Part shown: one piece after another, positions 31,636 to 40,491 of the stretch
Numbering within the stretch: position 1 is the first letter of the stretch
Layout: each line of letters starts with the position of its first letter
Source of the DNA: an uncultured Draconibacterium sp.
GTDB lineage: Bacteria > Bacteroidota > Bacteroidia > Bacteroidales > Prolixibacteraceae
Assembly (NCBI RefSeq): GCF_913060805.1
Contig: NZ_CAJXTC010000042.1
Coordinates: forward strand, 1 to 44,798
Reading direction: 5' to 3'
DNA length: 44,798 nt
Position numbers and translations under genes: made by a program
Notes under the pieces: model-generated
Told to the model about the DNA's origin: nothing
Database searches by the model: none
Seen by the model: the letters and a program-made list of their open reading frames with translations, nothing else

Positions 31636-31959
31636 TTACTTTTGTGGTTGTACGTCGCTCATATCTTTTACAATACCGTTTTTGTCAACTTTAATTACAA
31701 CATCTTTCGAAATTTCCAGTTGTATTACTGTTTCCTCAATCTTTACTACTTTTCCGTAAATACCACCGGTTGTAACTACTTTGTCGCCTTTTTGTAAGCT
31801 CTCGCGAAACTTACGTGTTTCTTTTTGGCGTTTTACCTGTGGGCGGATCATAAAAAAGTAAAATACTACGATGATCAGCAACAATGGCAAAAAGCTCATT
31901 AAAGGATTGGCATCAGCACCTTCTTGTGGCTGCATCATTAATAAAATCGAATTCAACAT
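31636..31959 (-). CDS. yajC: Preprotein translocase subunit YajC
   Basis: This 107-residue protein has one N-terminal membrane helix (about 17-37, ANPLMSFLPLLLIIVVFYFFMIRPQ) followed by the YajC signature RPQVKRQKETRKFRESLQKGDKVVTTGGIYGKVVKIEE. It is an accessory subunit of the SecDF-YajC complex at the cytoplasmic membrane. It lies in a nusB-DUF1573-yajC operon, a common order in Bacteroidota, 11 bp after the DUF1573 gene. Confidence 0.93.
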   Translation of the reverse strand: MLNSILLMMQPQEGADANPLMSFLPLLLIIVVFYFFMIRPQVKRQKETRKFRESLQKGDKVVTTGGIYGKVVKIEETVIQLEISKDVVIKVDKNGIVKDMSDVQPQK

Positions 31960-31970
31960 ATCACTAATTT

Positions 31971-32402
31971 TTAATATTTAATATCAATAAGTTCGTTATC
32001 AACTTGGGCAAAAATAGCTAAATGTTTTAATTCTTTGCTATTTCCAAGTACTTCAATTGTTTTGTATTCTCGTCCAACCAATCCGGCGGTGTTAAATTCA
32101 ACTTCAATTAAAGTGGTTTCTCCTGGTTTTACCGGTTGTTCGTTAAAATGTGTTGTTACGCAGCCACAGTCGGTTTCAAGGCTTTCAATTATAAAATCGC
32201 TATCGCCGGTATTCGTTAAAACAAAGGTGTGTAAAACAATTTCGCCGGCTTTTAACTGCCCAAAATTATGAACGGCTTCATCAACTGAAATTTCGGTTGG
32301 AGCCAATTTTTCAGTCGTTTGTTTTTGATCGTTACTATTGCCTTTGTTGGCTTCGCACGAAACCAAAACAATAATCAAAAATATGAAAGCCAGTTTGTGC
32401 AT
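31971..32402 (-). CDS. DUF1573 lipoprotein
   Basis: This 143-residue protein has a lipobox LVSC (Cys about residue 16) and a DUF1573 Ig-like domain (HNFGQLKAGEIVLHTFVLTNTGDSDFIIESLETDCGCVTTHFNEQPVKPGE to the end). DUF1573 proteins are envelope proteins of unknown molecular function, very common in Bacteroidota. The start codon overlaps the nusB stop by one base (TAATG), so the two are coupled. Confidence 0.9.
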   Translation of the reverse strand: MHKLAFIFLIIVLVSCEANKGNSNDQKQTTEKLAPTEISVDEAVHNFGQLKAGEIVLHTFVLTNTGDSDFIIESLETDCGCVTTHFNEQPVKPGETTLIEVEFNTAGLVGREYKTIEVLGNSKELKHLAIFAQVDNELIDIKY

Positions 32403-33349
32403 TATTCGCCAATCAATCCGCGTCCTTCTTTACTGATTTTTTCGGTACGTTTTAAGTCTTTCAGCGTTTTATCCAGAATTCCGTTGATAAAATTGCGGCT
32501 TTTTTCGGTGCTGTAAAACTTCGACAGTTCGATGTATTCGTTCAACGACACTTTTGTTGGAATCGTCGGGAAATACAGGAACTCGGTAATTGCCAGTTGC
32601 ATAATCAGAATGTCCATAAAAGCAATGCGTTCCACATCCCAGTTACGCGAATGTTCTTTAATCAATTCGCGCAGCTCATCGTGATTGATGATTGATTTAC
32701 GCAAAAGATCTTTAGTAAAATCGCGGTCTTCCTGGTCTTTAAACATCGGCATAAGCGACTGCTCCGAATCGGAAAGTTCGTTGAAACGACGCAGCGTTTT
32801 CGAGATCATCGAAATTACAAACTCCACATCATCGTTCCAGTAAATGCTTTGTTCTTCGAGAACCATATACAGATCTTCCGAAATAAGGATGATCTTATTG
32901 AAAAGTTTCTCAATGAACTTGCGGTCGTTCAGGTACGAACGATTTTTGTCGGCCATGTACTCTTCGTAAATATCCGACTCAATCATCATCAGGTACAATT
33001 CCTTAATTAGCTCCGGATGATCTTTCCAGCTCAGTTTTTTCTGATCCACATAAGTATTCAGTTTGTTGTTGTTACGCAACTGCTGAATAACCTGGTTGGT
33101 AATAAACTTGGTGTTGGGATTCAGATCTTCGTGTGTTGGCTGATGTTTATTTCTTCTGATTTCGATACGGCCCTCTGCATAATCTGCAATTTCGGGTACC
33201 AGCGCCAGCAGGTAGTGGTAAAGGTCGTAAGCTTTGTGGATACAAAAGAACAGTTCTTTCTCTGTGTTGTTGATCGATTTCTCGTCGGTGGAGTAATAGG
33301 CGTACAATACTTGTAAGACCTTTGTGCGGATAATCCTTCTGCTAATCAT
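32402..33349 (-). CDS. nusB: Transcription antitermination factor NusB (long Bacteroidota form)
   Basis: This 315-residue protein has a NusB domain in the C-terminal part (NWDVERIAFMDILIMQLAITEFLYFPTIPTKVSLNEYIELSKFYSTEKSRNFINGILDKTL, about 235-300). The N terminus starts MISRRIIRTKVLQVLYAYYS, the other NusB hallmark. The roughly 150-residue insert between them is typical of this phylum, which accounts for the length. NusB works with NusE (S10) in antitermination on rRNA operons. Promoter at 33378-33385. Confidence 0.93.
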   Translation of the reverse strand: MISRRIIRTKVLQVLYAYYSTDEKSINNTEKELFFCIHKAYDLYHYLLALVPEIADYAEGRIEIRRNKHQPTHEDLNPNTKFITNQVIQQLRNNNKLNTYVDQKKLSWKDHPELIKELYLMMIESDIYEEYMADKNRSYLNDRKFIEKLFNKIILISEDLYMVLEEQSIYWNDDVEFVISMISKTLRRFNELSDSEQSLMPMFKDQEDRDFTKDLLRKSIINHDELRELIKEHSRNWDVERIAFMDILIMQLAITEFLYFPTIPTKVSLNEYIELSKFYSTEKSRNFINGILDKTLKDLKRTEKISKEGRGLIGE

Positions 33350-33377
33350 TTTTAATGAACTTCGTATAATTTCGGTG

Positions 33378-33385
33378 CAAAATTA
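33378..33385 (-). promoter_or_regulatory. -7 box for the nusB operon
   Basis: CAAAATTA on the plus strand reads TAATTTTG on the minus strand (TAnnTTTG), about 30 bp before the ATG at 33349. Confidence 0.55.
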
Positions 33386-33523
33386 CATCTTTTTTTGAAT
33401 CCCTGCACAGAAAAGAATGCAAATGAACTACGTTATTTTAATGTGAAGAGAGGGAACGCTGATGACGTTGATTTTGCGGATTTGCGCTGATTAAAAGTAA
33501 TACCTTAATTCCTGCTTTGATTA

Positions 33524-34267
33524 TTATTTTGGCTGATCATCATCTTTGTGGTCGTCACTTTGAGTAAAAGTTGATTCTGAAAAAACTATTTCTCCGGTGT
33601 TGTCGGTAAAATCATCATCCTCGTCATCGTCGGGTTCATCTTCCCAATCGAATTTCTCGCGCCTGACGATGTATTTCCGGTAATAAAAGGCCAGTGCCAC
33701 GCCAAATATGGCTCCCGATAAATGGCCTTCCCACGAAATTTCGGGACGAATGGGCAGCAGTCCCCAAACCAGTCCGCCATAAAGAAAAACCACAATTGCT
33801 GAAAGGGTTAACAAACGCACATCGGAGCGAATAATTCCGCTAACAAAATGAAAGGCAGCCAATGCATAAACAACACCGCTGGCGCCAATGTGCCAGGCTT
33901 CGCGCCCCATAATCCAGGTGCTGATACCCGATAAAATATACAGCAGGAAAAAGATGCGGTACGAAATGCGGCGGTAAAAATAAATGAGCATAAAACCCAG
34001 TATAAAAAACGGCAGCGAATTGGAAATTAAGTGGCTAAAATCGGAGTGAATAAAAGGGGAGAAGAGAATTCCTTGCAGCCCGTTTATGTGCCGCGGGAAA
34101 ATGCCAAATTCCACAAAACTCAATCCTGAGGTTAGCTCTATTATTTTCACCATCCATAAGAGCATAACAAAGATGGCCGGAAACAGGAGGCTGTGGAAAA
34201 AGATCTTTTTCTCCATCTCCGGATCCAGGTATTGCGGGTTGCTCGGATAGTATCGAAATAGTGGCAT
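33524..34267 (-). CDS. Rhomboid family intramembrane serine protease
   Basis: This 247-residue membrane protein has about six helices. The catalytic serine is S130 in GASGVVYALAAF, with the HIGASG form. The catalytic histidine is H182 in SWEGHLSGAIFG. The oxyanion-related HSDFSHLISNSLPFF (about 74-88) is also present. The C terminus is a long acidic tail (DEPDDDEDDDF). It cleaves transmembrane substrates in the bilayer. The locus gives no hint of the substrate. Confidence 0.93.
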   Translation of the reverse strand: MPLFRYYPSNPQYLDPEMEKKIFFHSLLFPAIFVMLLWMVKIIELTSGLSFVEFGIFPRHINGLQGILFSPFIHSDFSHLISNSLPFFILGFMLIYFYRRISYRIFFLLYILSGISTWIMGREAWHIGASGVVYALAAFHFVSGIIRSDVRLLTLSAIVVFLYGGLVWGLLPIRPEISWEGHLSGAIFGVALAFYYRKYIVRREKFDWEDEPDDDEDDDFTDNTGEIVFSESTFTQSDDHKDDDQPK

Positions 34268-34321
34268 TTATGTATTTACATTAAATAATTTCTCTATATG
34301 AAGAGAACCGACAAATTGAGT

Positions 34322-34399
34322 TGTCATTTCGACGAAGAATGAGGAGAAATCTCCCTCAATTGAAACAGATTTCTCAGTCGTGCCTCCTTCGAAATGACA
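34322..34399. repeat. Nested inverted repeat, TGTCATTTCGA/TCGAAATGACA
   Basis: 11-bp arms TGTCATTTCGA (34322-34332) and TCGAAATGACA (34389-34399) are perfect reverse complements. Inside, GAGAAATCT (34344-34352) pairs with AGATTTCTC (34367-34375). The element fills the gap between rhomboid and threonine aldolase. It looks like a dispersed REPIN-like repeat of which I recall similar forms in Bacteroidota genomes. Confidence 0.65.
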
Positions 34400-34404
34400 G
34401 AAAA

Positions 34405-35430
34405 TTATTTCAGCAACTCTTTAATCAACTTCACGAAATCATAAATTTCATCTTCAGTAGTGTCAAACGATGTCATCCAGCGCACTTCCGACAACATTTC
34501 GTCCCACATATAAAAGAAGAAACGTTCGCGCAGCGGCTCAATAATTTCTTTCGGAACGATAGCAAAAATACCATTTGCCGAAACCGGTTGTGTAATTTTT
34601 ATCTCCGGAATTTTGGCTACTTCAGCTTCCAGTAACTTCGCCATTTTATTCGAGTGCGATGCCGTTTCTTTCCAAAGGTCGTTTTCCAGGTAGGCAATAA
34701 ACTGTGCACCTACAAAACGCATTTTCGAGTACAACTGCATGCTTTGTTTGCGCAGGTACTTGGTTTGTTTTGTCAACTCCGGATTAAAAAACAGGACTGC
34801 TTCTCCCATCATCATTCCGTTTTTTGTACCACCAAACGACAGCACGTCAACACCACAATCTACCGTAAACTCACGAAAATCCATATCGAGCGCAACGGCA
34901 GCATTGGCAATTCGGGCGCCGTCCATATGCAAATACATGTTGTGTTTATGCGCGAGCTCTGCCAGTGTTCTTATTTCTTCGGGCGTGTAGGCTGTTCCCA
35001 TCTCAGTTACCTGCGAAATGGAAATTACTTTGGGCTGCGAGTGATGTTCAAAATCAAAACCTTTAAAATGGGGCAGTACGGCTTCGGGCGTAACTTTTCC
35101 GTTTACCGGCTCCACCGGAATGAGTTTGCAGCCGGTGAATTTTTCCGGCGCACCACACTCGTCTTCCTGAATATGCGCCGTTTCGGCACAAATTACCGAA
35201 TTAAAACTTTGGGTAAGCGTTGATAAACTCAACACATTGGCACCGGTGCCGTTAAAAACAAAAAATACCTCGGTGGCGGCACCAAACTTCTCTTTGAAAA
35301 TATCGATGGCTTTAGCCGTAAACGGGTCGTTGCCATAACCCACAACGTGTCCTTGGTTGGCGGCTTCCATGGCTTTTAAAATAGCCGGATGAACGCCTGA
35401 ATTATTATCGCTTGCAAATCCTTTAAACAT
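34405..35430 (-). CDS. ltaE: Low-specificity L-threonine aldolase family protein
   Basis: This 341-residue PLP enzyme (fold type I, beta-eliminating lyase family) cleaves L-threonine to glycine and acetaldehyde. The PLP lysine is K203 in SFGGTKNGMMMGE, and HMDGAR (168-173) supplies the Asp that binds the pyridine nitrogen. The N-terminal FASDNNSGVHPAILKAM and the GNDPFTAKAI motif are typical. An upstream ATG at 35463 would add 11 residues without family support, so I chose 35430. PLP comes from the pathway that includes pdxH at 39007-39642, though the genes are not linked. Confidence 0.9.
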   Translation of the reverse strand: MFKGFASDNNSGVHPAILKAMEAANQGHVVGYGNDPFTAKAIDIFKEKFGAATEVFFVFNGTGANVLSLSTLTQSFNSVICAETAHIQEDECGAPEKFTGCKLIPVEPVNGKVTPEAVLPHFKGFDFEHHSQPKVISISQVTEMGTAYTPEEIRTLAELAHKHNMYLHMDGARIANAAVALDMDFREFTVDCGVDVLSFGGTKNGMMMGEAVLFFNPELTKQTKYLRKQSMQLYSKMRFVGAQFIAYLENDLWKETASHSNKMAKLLEAEVAKIPEIKITQPVSANGIFAIVPKEIIEPLRERFFFYMWDEMLSEVRWMTSFDTTEDEIYDFVKLIKELLK

Positions 35431-35606
35431 ATCGTTGAATTCTCTAAAAGCTGACCGCTGCAAATTCGCTGATTCGCTACTTCCAACGAAGTTTATGGAA
35501 ATTCAATCAGTCGGAATCGGGTAGCAACTTTGCAGAATCAGTTGGTTTATTTGTAACTTTAACTAAAATTATCGTACGAATTAAGCAAGAAAAAATTTAA
35601 TATTAT

Positions 35607-36281
35607 ATGGATCAGCCAATTCCTTTAGCTCAAAAGATTTATTTTCTTGGTATTCATCCTGAAAAAGGAGGAATTCGTTCGGGATCAGTCTCGGCAATGC
35701 ATTTTGTGGTTATTGGCACACTGCTGATGGATTTGTACCTGGAGAAGAAAATTAAATTTGAAGGAAAGAAGGTAGTAGTGCTTTCTACGAAATCGGATAA
35801 CGAATTGCATCGGTTTGTGCTTGGGAAAATGAGTCAGGCAAAATCGCCCAAAAAGATTTCAACCTGGATTAGTAAACTCAATTATTCGCAAAAATATATC
35901 CGAAGCGAAGTGCAAAAAGGATTGGTTGCAAAACGACTGATACGATTGGAAGATAAAAGTTTCTTGTTTTTCAAATGGAAGAAACCGGTTGTTTTGAACA
36001 AGCAGGTGATGTACCGATTGATTTCCGAAATTGATAACCAGATTTTTAAAGGCACAACAGCCGAAGATGAATTGATCTTTCTGTCGTTTTTAGAATCTGC
36101 TGCCATATTGCGAATCATCTATCAAGATCGTAAAAAGCGGAAACAAGCCCGCGAAAGACTAAAACAAATGATGGTTAAAAACAGGGTGTCGGGTGCAGTT
36201 GCCGATGCTATTGCCGCGTCGCAAGCCATTGCTGCATCGGTGGCTGTTACTGCAGCTGCCAGTTCGGTTGCAACAAGTTAA
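35607..36281 (+). CDS. GPP34 (GOLPH3-like) domain protein
   Basis: This 224-residue cytosolic protein resembles the GPP34/GOLPH3 family. It has the SVSAMHFVVIGTLLMDLYLEKKIKF start, a helical core and the LISEIDNQIFKGTTAEDELIFLSFLESAAILRIIY stretch (about 141-175). The C terminus ends in a strongly Ala/Val/Ser-rich segment (AVADAIAASQAIAASVAVTA, then AAASSVATS). GOLPH3 proteins bind phosphatidylinositol 4-phosphate in eukaryotes; in bacteria the domain occurs widely with no settled function. A 106-residue membrane protein follows 9 bp downstream and may be its partner. The assignment is by pattern and I hold it with moderate confidence. Confidence 0.72.
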   Translation: MDQPIPLAQKIYFLGIHPEKGGIRSGSVSAMHFVVIGTLLMDLYLEKKIKFEGKKVVVLSTKSDNELHRFVLGKMSQAKSPKKISTWISKLNYSQKYIRSEVQKGLVAKRLIRLEDKSFLFFKWKKPVVLNKQVMYRLISEIDNQIFKGTTAEDELIFLSFLESAAILRIIYQDRKKRKQARERLKQMMVKNRVSGAVADAIAASQAIAASVAVTAAASSVATS

Positions 36282-36290
36282 ATTCGTATC

Positions 36291-36611
36291 ATGGAAAAGC
36301 TGAAAAAGATAGTACTAATCATTTCCGGACCGGTTGTTTTGTTTGTCGAACTGGTGGCCTTGTTCATTCATTTGTTTACGCCCGTTAACACCCGTCCGTG
36401 GCTAATTGGTGGACTGATCGTATTTTTTGTGGTTTTCATTCCGCTTTATTCATATGAATATTTCAGACAGGAATTTGGCAAAACGGACAAATCGATCAGC
36501 TTTAATAAACACAAAAGCCGCACCGAGTGGCGGGGTGGGAATATCCACGGAAAAGTACCAACAAAATCAAAAGCTCCCGGAAAGTATTTTAACAAAAATT
36601 CTACTCGTTAA
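36291..36611 (+). CDS. Small membrane protein next to the GPP34 gene
   Basis: This 106-residue protein has two hydrophobic helices (about 7-28 and 36-55) and a basic tail (RTEWRGGNIHGKVPTKSKAPGKYFNK). The family is not recognised. It starts 9 bp after the GPP34-domain gene, so both are likely co-transcribed. Its last 11 bp overlap the convergent glutathione peroxidase gene. Confidence 0.7.
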   Translation: MEKLKKIVLIISGPVVLFVELVALFIHLFTPVNTRPWLIGGLIVFFVVFIPLYSYEYFRQEFGKTDKSISFNKHKSRTEWRGGNIHGKVPTKSKAPGKYFNKNSTR

Positions 36612-37131
36612 GCCAGTTAATTATTTTGTCGCTTAACGGACTCTTAGGTGGTCCTACAAAATCAACCACTTTTCCTTCTTCGTCAATCATAAACTTTTGA
36701 AAATTCCACCAGACTTTTGCATCCAGCACCCCATTTTCTTCACTGCTCATTAACCAACGATAAACCGGAGGGGGATCGTCTTTTATCGAGATTTTTTCCA
36801 TCAGTGTAAAACTGATCGGGTATTGCTCGCAAAATGTTTTTATCGTTTCGTTGTCGCCCGGTTCCTGCTTGCCAAAGTCGTTACACGGAAAAGCAACAAT
36901 CTCAAAATCATCGCCGCCATATTCTTCGTAAAGTTCCTGCAGCTTTTCGTACTGAGGTGTTAACATACACTCCGATGCCGTATTTACAATCAGCACTTTT
37001 TTGCCTTTTAGGCTCGAAAAATGTAAAGTGTCGCCATCAATTGTCTGGGCCGAAAAGTCGTACAATGTTTTATATTGGGCCACAACCGAAGTGGTGCAAA
37101 AGAGCAGAACGAAAAAGATATATTTTCTCAT
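36601..37131 (-). CDS. Secreted glutathione peroxidase family protein
   Basis: This 176-residue thioredoxin-fold peroxidase has a signal peptide (about 1-18, ends SVVAQ). The peroxidatic cysteine is C55 in NTASECMLTPQY, with the FPCNDFGKQEPGDN motif (about 81-94) and the tryptophan of VWWNFQKFM. A candidate resolving cysteine lies in KTFCEQYPISF, as in thioredoxin-dependent members. The start at 37131 gives a signal peptide directly; an upstream start at 37155 would put eight residues in front of it. The normal cytoplasmic enzyme lacks a signal peptide, so this is a periplasmic form that may draw electrons from a periplasmic thioredoxin-like system. Confidence 0.9.
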   Translation of the reverse strand: MRKYIFFVLLFCTTSVVAQYKTLYDFSAQTIDGDTLHFSSLKGKKVLIVNTASECMLTPQYEKLQELYEEYGGDDFEIVAFPCNDFGKQEPGDNETIKTFCEQYPISFTLMEKISIKDDPPPVYRWLMSSEENGVLDAKVWWNFQKFMIDEEGKVVDFVGPPKSPLSDKIINWLNE

Positions 37132-37218
37132 AATTAGTAAGCTTTTCACTATCAAACCGTTCTAAAAATAACAGTTTCGATGTTAATAAAAAAACGCTGC
37201 TAAAAAGGCATATTTAAT

Positions 37219-37226
37219 TATCTTTG
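37219..37226 (+). promoter_or_regulatory. -7 box for dnaX
   Basis: TATCTTTG matches TAnnTTTG, 19 bp before the ATG at 37246. This supports ATG 37246 over the in-frame GTG at 37240. Confidence 0.5.
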
Positions 37227-37245
37227 GTCAACTTCTAAAGTGACT

Positions 37246-38999
37246 ATGGAGAATTTTATTGTATCAGCACGAAAATACAGACCGGACTCGTTTCAGACGG
37301 TTGTTGCACAAGCATCGATTACCAACACGCTAAAGAATGCCATTAAAAGCAATCAGTTGGCGCATGCCTACTTGTTTTGCGGGCCGCGTGGTGTGGGGAA
37401 AACTACTTGTGCGCGTATTTTTGCTAAAACAATAAACTGCACGAACCTTACCGACGATACCGAAGCTTGCAACGAATGCGAGTCGTGTACTTCGTTTAAC
37501 AGTAGTCGTTCGTTTAATATTCACGAATTAGATGCCGCCTCGAATAACTCGGTTGACGATATCCGAAACCTGACCGACCAGGTGCGTGTACCGCCTCAAA
37601 TGGGGAAGTACAGCGTGTACATCATCGATGAGGTTCACATGTTGTCGTCGCAAGCTTTTAACGCTTTCCTGAAAACACTGGAAGAGCCGCCAAAACATGC
37701 CATTTTTATATTGGCAACTACCGAAAAACATAAGATTATTCCAACCATTCTTTCGCGTTGTCAGATTTTTGATTTTAACCGGATTGGCGTTGCTGATATT
37801 TCGGAGCATTTGGAATATGTAGCCAAAAGCGAAAGTGTTGAAGTGGAAGGCGAAGGATTGAATATTATTGCGCAAAAAGCCGATGGTGCCATGCGTGATG
37901 CACTTTCAATTTTCGACCAGATCGTAAGTTTCTCGGGGAAAAAGATCACCTACCAGGATGTAATTACCAACCTGAATGTGTTGGACTACGATTACTATTT
38001 CCGTTTGGTTGATGAGTTCCTGAAAAACAATGTAACCGAGGTAATGGTGATTTTTAATGATATCCTGAACCACGGTTTTGACGGACATCATTTTATTACC
38101 GGGCTGAGTAGCCATTTCCGAGATTTGCTGGTTTGCAAAGATGCGGTAACAATACAACTGCTGGAAGTTGGTGGCGATATTAAAGAACGCTACCGCTCGC
38201 AGGCTGCAGCTACCGAAAGCGACTTTTTGCTCGATGCAATGCAAATTGCCAACACCTGCGATATACAGTACAAAACGAGCCAAAACAAACGTCTGCTCAT
38301 TGAGCTGGCATTGATTCGGATAGCACAGCTAACCTTAAAAAAAAAATAGCTGAAGGTCAGGATGACATTCTTGAGCCTATTTTTTCGGGCAAAGATCTGC
38401 CCGACGAAAAGCTTGCAGCTCAACCCAAAAGTCAGCCGGTAAAATCGCCTCAACAACAAAATACTCAAACGGAACAAGCGGTAAGTTCTGCTCCGGCAAC
38501 TCCACCAAAAAGATTAGTAAAACGTTTAAGTCGCGGGCTGGGAACAACCTCGATAAAAAGAGCGCTGAAAGGCGACTTTGGCGATGAGAAAAAACAAATG
38601 TCGTCGAAAGAGCAGTTTGATCTTTATTCAAAGGCAGACGAAACAGAATCGTTTACTGCCGAGCAGTTGGAAGAAAAGTGGAAAGAATTTTTGCCGCGTT
38701 TGGATGATCGCCCGAGTTTGAAAGCCACTTTGTCGATTTTGCCTACTATTCAGGAAGACTGGACTTTGTTGCTGGAAGTTGATAACCGGATTCAGGATGA
38801 GTTGCTGGTAAATATAAAACCAGAATTAGTTTCGTACCTGCGAAAAGAATTGCGCAACTCGAATATCAACCTAAAAACAGTGGTTTCGGATATTAAGCGC
38901 GAGAAAGTGATTTATTCAGATATTGAAAAGTACCAGGAAATGGCTAAAAAGAATCCAAACCTGGCCTTGCTGAAACGGACTTTAAACCTCGACTTTTAA
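37246..38999 (+). CDS. dnaX: DNA polymerase III subunits gamma/tau, split by an A10 slippage site
   Basis: Frame 0 (37246-38349) encodes the ATPase of the clamp loader: Walker A GPRGVGKTT, the zinc-binding Cys cluster (CTNLTDDTEACNECESC), Walker B/sensor IIDEVHMLS, and domain III ending IAQLTLKKK-stop. The last codons are in a run of ten A (38337-38346) before TAG. From 38346 the -1 frame is open without a stop to 38999 and encodes a typical Bacteroidota tau tail (a Pro/Gln-rich linker, IKRALKGDFGDE, FTAEQLEEKWKEFLPRL, LRKELRNSNINLKTVV, NPNLALLKRTLNLDF). So the 367-residue product would be gamma, and a -1 ribosomal slip on the A-run, or transcriptional slippage to 11 or 8 A, would give tau (about 584 residues). 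A homopolymer sequencing error is the alternative. Start ATG 37246 is supported by MENFIVSARKYRP. Confidence 0.88.
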
Positions 39000-39006
39000 T
39001 CGAAAT

Positions 39007-39642
39007 TCAGGGAGAAAGGCGCTTTATTTTCCAATCGTTTTCAACCAGCTCGTAAACAATACGGTCGTGGAGGCGGCTTTCGCGACCTTGCCAAAATTCC
39101 ATTTTTACAGGACGTACAAGATAGCCGCCCCAATTCTCGGGGCATTCAGGATGGTCGCCTTGTAAAGCATTTTGCAACGATTTAAACTGTTCTTCCAGTT
39201 TGCTGCGTGATGTTAATACGGCGCTCTGAGCCGAAGCACAAGCTGCAATCTGGCTTTCCAATGGGCGAGAATTAAAGTACTGTGCCGAAGCTTCTCTTGA
39301 TACCTTTTCTGCAACACCATCAATGCGCACTTGGCGCTCCAGTTCCGGCCAAAAGAAATGTAGCCCAACTTTATTGTTGCTTTCAATGGCTTTTCCTTTT
39401 TGGCTGTCGTAATTCGTGAAGAAAGTAAAACCGTCAGCCGAGATATCTTTTAGCAGCACAATTCGCGATTGTGGAAAACCACCGGCTTCGGCGGTAATCA
39501 GACTCATGGCCGAAAAATCGTTTACGTTGGCTTGTTGCGCGTCGTTTATCCAGCCTTTAAACTGATCGATGGGCGATGCAGCTACACTTTGTTTGGTTAA
39601 AGCTGCGTATCGGTATTCTCTTCTTATGCTATCTAGTTTCAT
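39007..39642 (-). CDS. pdxH: Pyridoxine/pyridoxamine 5'-phosphate oxidase
   Basis: This 211-residue FMN-dependent oxidase oxidises PNP and PMP to PLP in the cytoplasm. It has the full N-terminal region with MKLDSIRREYRYAALTKQS and the FMN-binding RIVLLKDISADGFTFFTNYDSQKGKAI (about 60-86). The C-terminal PdxH motif PVKMEFWQGRESRLHDRIVYE (about 177-197) is complete, with FW.GR..RLHDR. It is convergent with dnaX, with only 7 bp between the stops and no terminator seen. Confidence 0.95.
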   Translation of the reverse strand: MKLDSIRREYRYAALTKQSVAASPIDQFKGWINDAQQANVNDFSAMSLITAEAGGFPQSRIVLLKDISADGFTFFTNYDSQKGKAIESNNKVGLHFFWPELERQVRIDGVAEKVSREASAQYFNSRPLESQIAACASAQSAVLTSRSKLEEQFKSLQNALQGDHPECPENWGGYLVRPVKMEFWQGRESRLHDRIVYELVENDWKIKRLSP

Positions 39643-39856
39643 TGTCCTATGCGGTTTCTATTCGCGTAATTATGCCTAAAATTGTTTGCAGCATAACGAC
39701 AAACGCCCTGTTTTGTTTACATGTTTTCCATCTACTGAACCATTTATTTATCGCGTTGTTCTAAAATAAAAGACAACTATGTCTTTTAAGTTAGTTAGAT
39801 AACCTGTCTTCAACCGGCAGGACTACAAAACCGTTTTAACTTTAAATTATAGCCGT

Positions 39857-40465
39857 ATGAAAAAATTAGCTTTTATTTTAGGAATTCTTTTGAGTGTGAA
39901 TGTTGCTTTTGCCGGAGACGGAAAACAATTGGCAATAGGCGATAAAGCTGTTCACACCGATGTAAAAATGAAAGATGTATCAGGAACCGAAATATCATTA
40001 AGTGATGCCGCTGAGGAAAATGGACTTTTGGTGATGTTTTCGTGTAATACTTGCCCATTTGTTATGGCCTGGGAAGACCGTTTTAACGAGGTGAAAGAGT
40101 GGGCCGATAACAATGATGTTGGAATGATCGTGTTGAACTCGAATTATCAGAAACGCGACGGAGCTGACAGTTTCGATGAGATGAAAAAGAAGGCTGAAGC
40201 CGAAGGATACAACTTTAATTACGTGGTAGACAAAGAAAGTAAAATTGCCAATGCTTTTGGTGGGCAGACAACGCCGCATGTGTTTTTATTTGATGGCGAT
40301 ATGAAACTGGCTTACAAAGGGGCAATTGATGATAACTACAAAGATGCTGAAGGCGTTAAACAAGCGTATTTAAAAGAAGCGCTTGTAAGTTTAGGGAATG
40401 ACAAAAACATTGCCATTGCCGAAACAAAACCTTTAGGTTGCGGGATTAAGCGTAAAGTAGACTAG
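39857..40465 (+). CDS. Secreted thioredoxin-fold protein (redoxin family)
   Basis: This 202-residue protein has a signal peptide (about 1-19, ends AFA-GDG) and an AhpC/TSA-redoxin type thioredoxin fold. The redox-active CxxC is C63-N-T-C66 in FSCNTCPFVMAWEDRF. The GGQTTPHVFLFD motif (about 134-145) supplies the cis-proline. The later half (NYQKRDGADSFDEMKKKAEAEGYNFNYVVD) is typical of the family of extracytoplasmic redoxins of Bacteroidota. A further Cys near the C terminus (KPLGCGIKRKV) is common in this group. It could reduce periplasmic partners. A terminator follows at 40492-40518. Confidence 0.85.
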   Translation: MKKLAFILGILLSVNVAFAGDGKQLAIGDKAVHTDVKMKDVSGTEISLSDAAEENGLLVMFSCNTCPFVMAWEDRFNEVKEWADNNDVGMIVLNSNYQKRDGADSFDEMKKKAEAEGYNFNYVVDKESKIANAFGGQTTPHVFLFDGDMKLAYKGAIDDNYKDAEGVKQAYLKEALVSLGNDKNIAIAETKPLGCGIKRKVD

Positions 40466-40491
40466 TTTAAGCTTTGATTATTTAATAAGGC

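Noticed and set aside
33430-33500. Degenerate GATG/GCGGATT-rich stretch before nusB resembling a dispersed repeat
   Set aside because: It has the look of a known Bacteroidota-type intergenic repeat, but only one short copy is visible and no clear unit can be defined.
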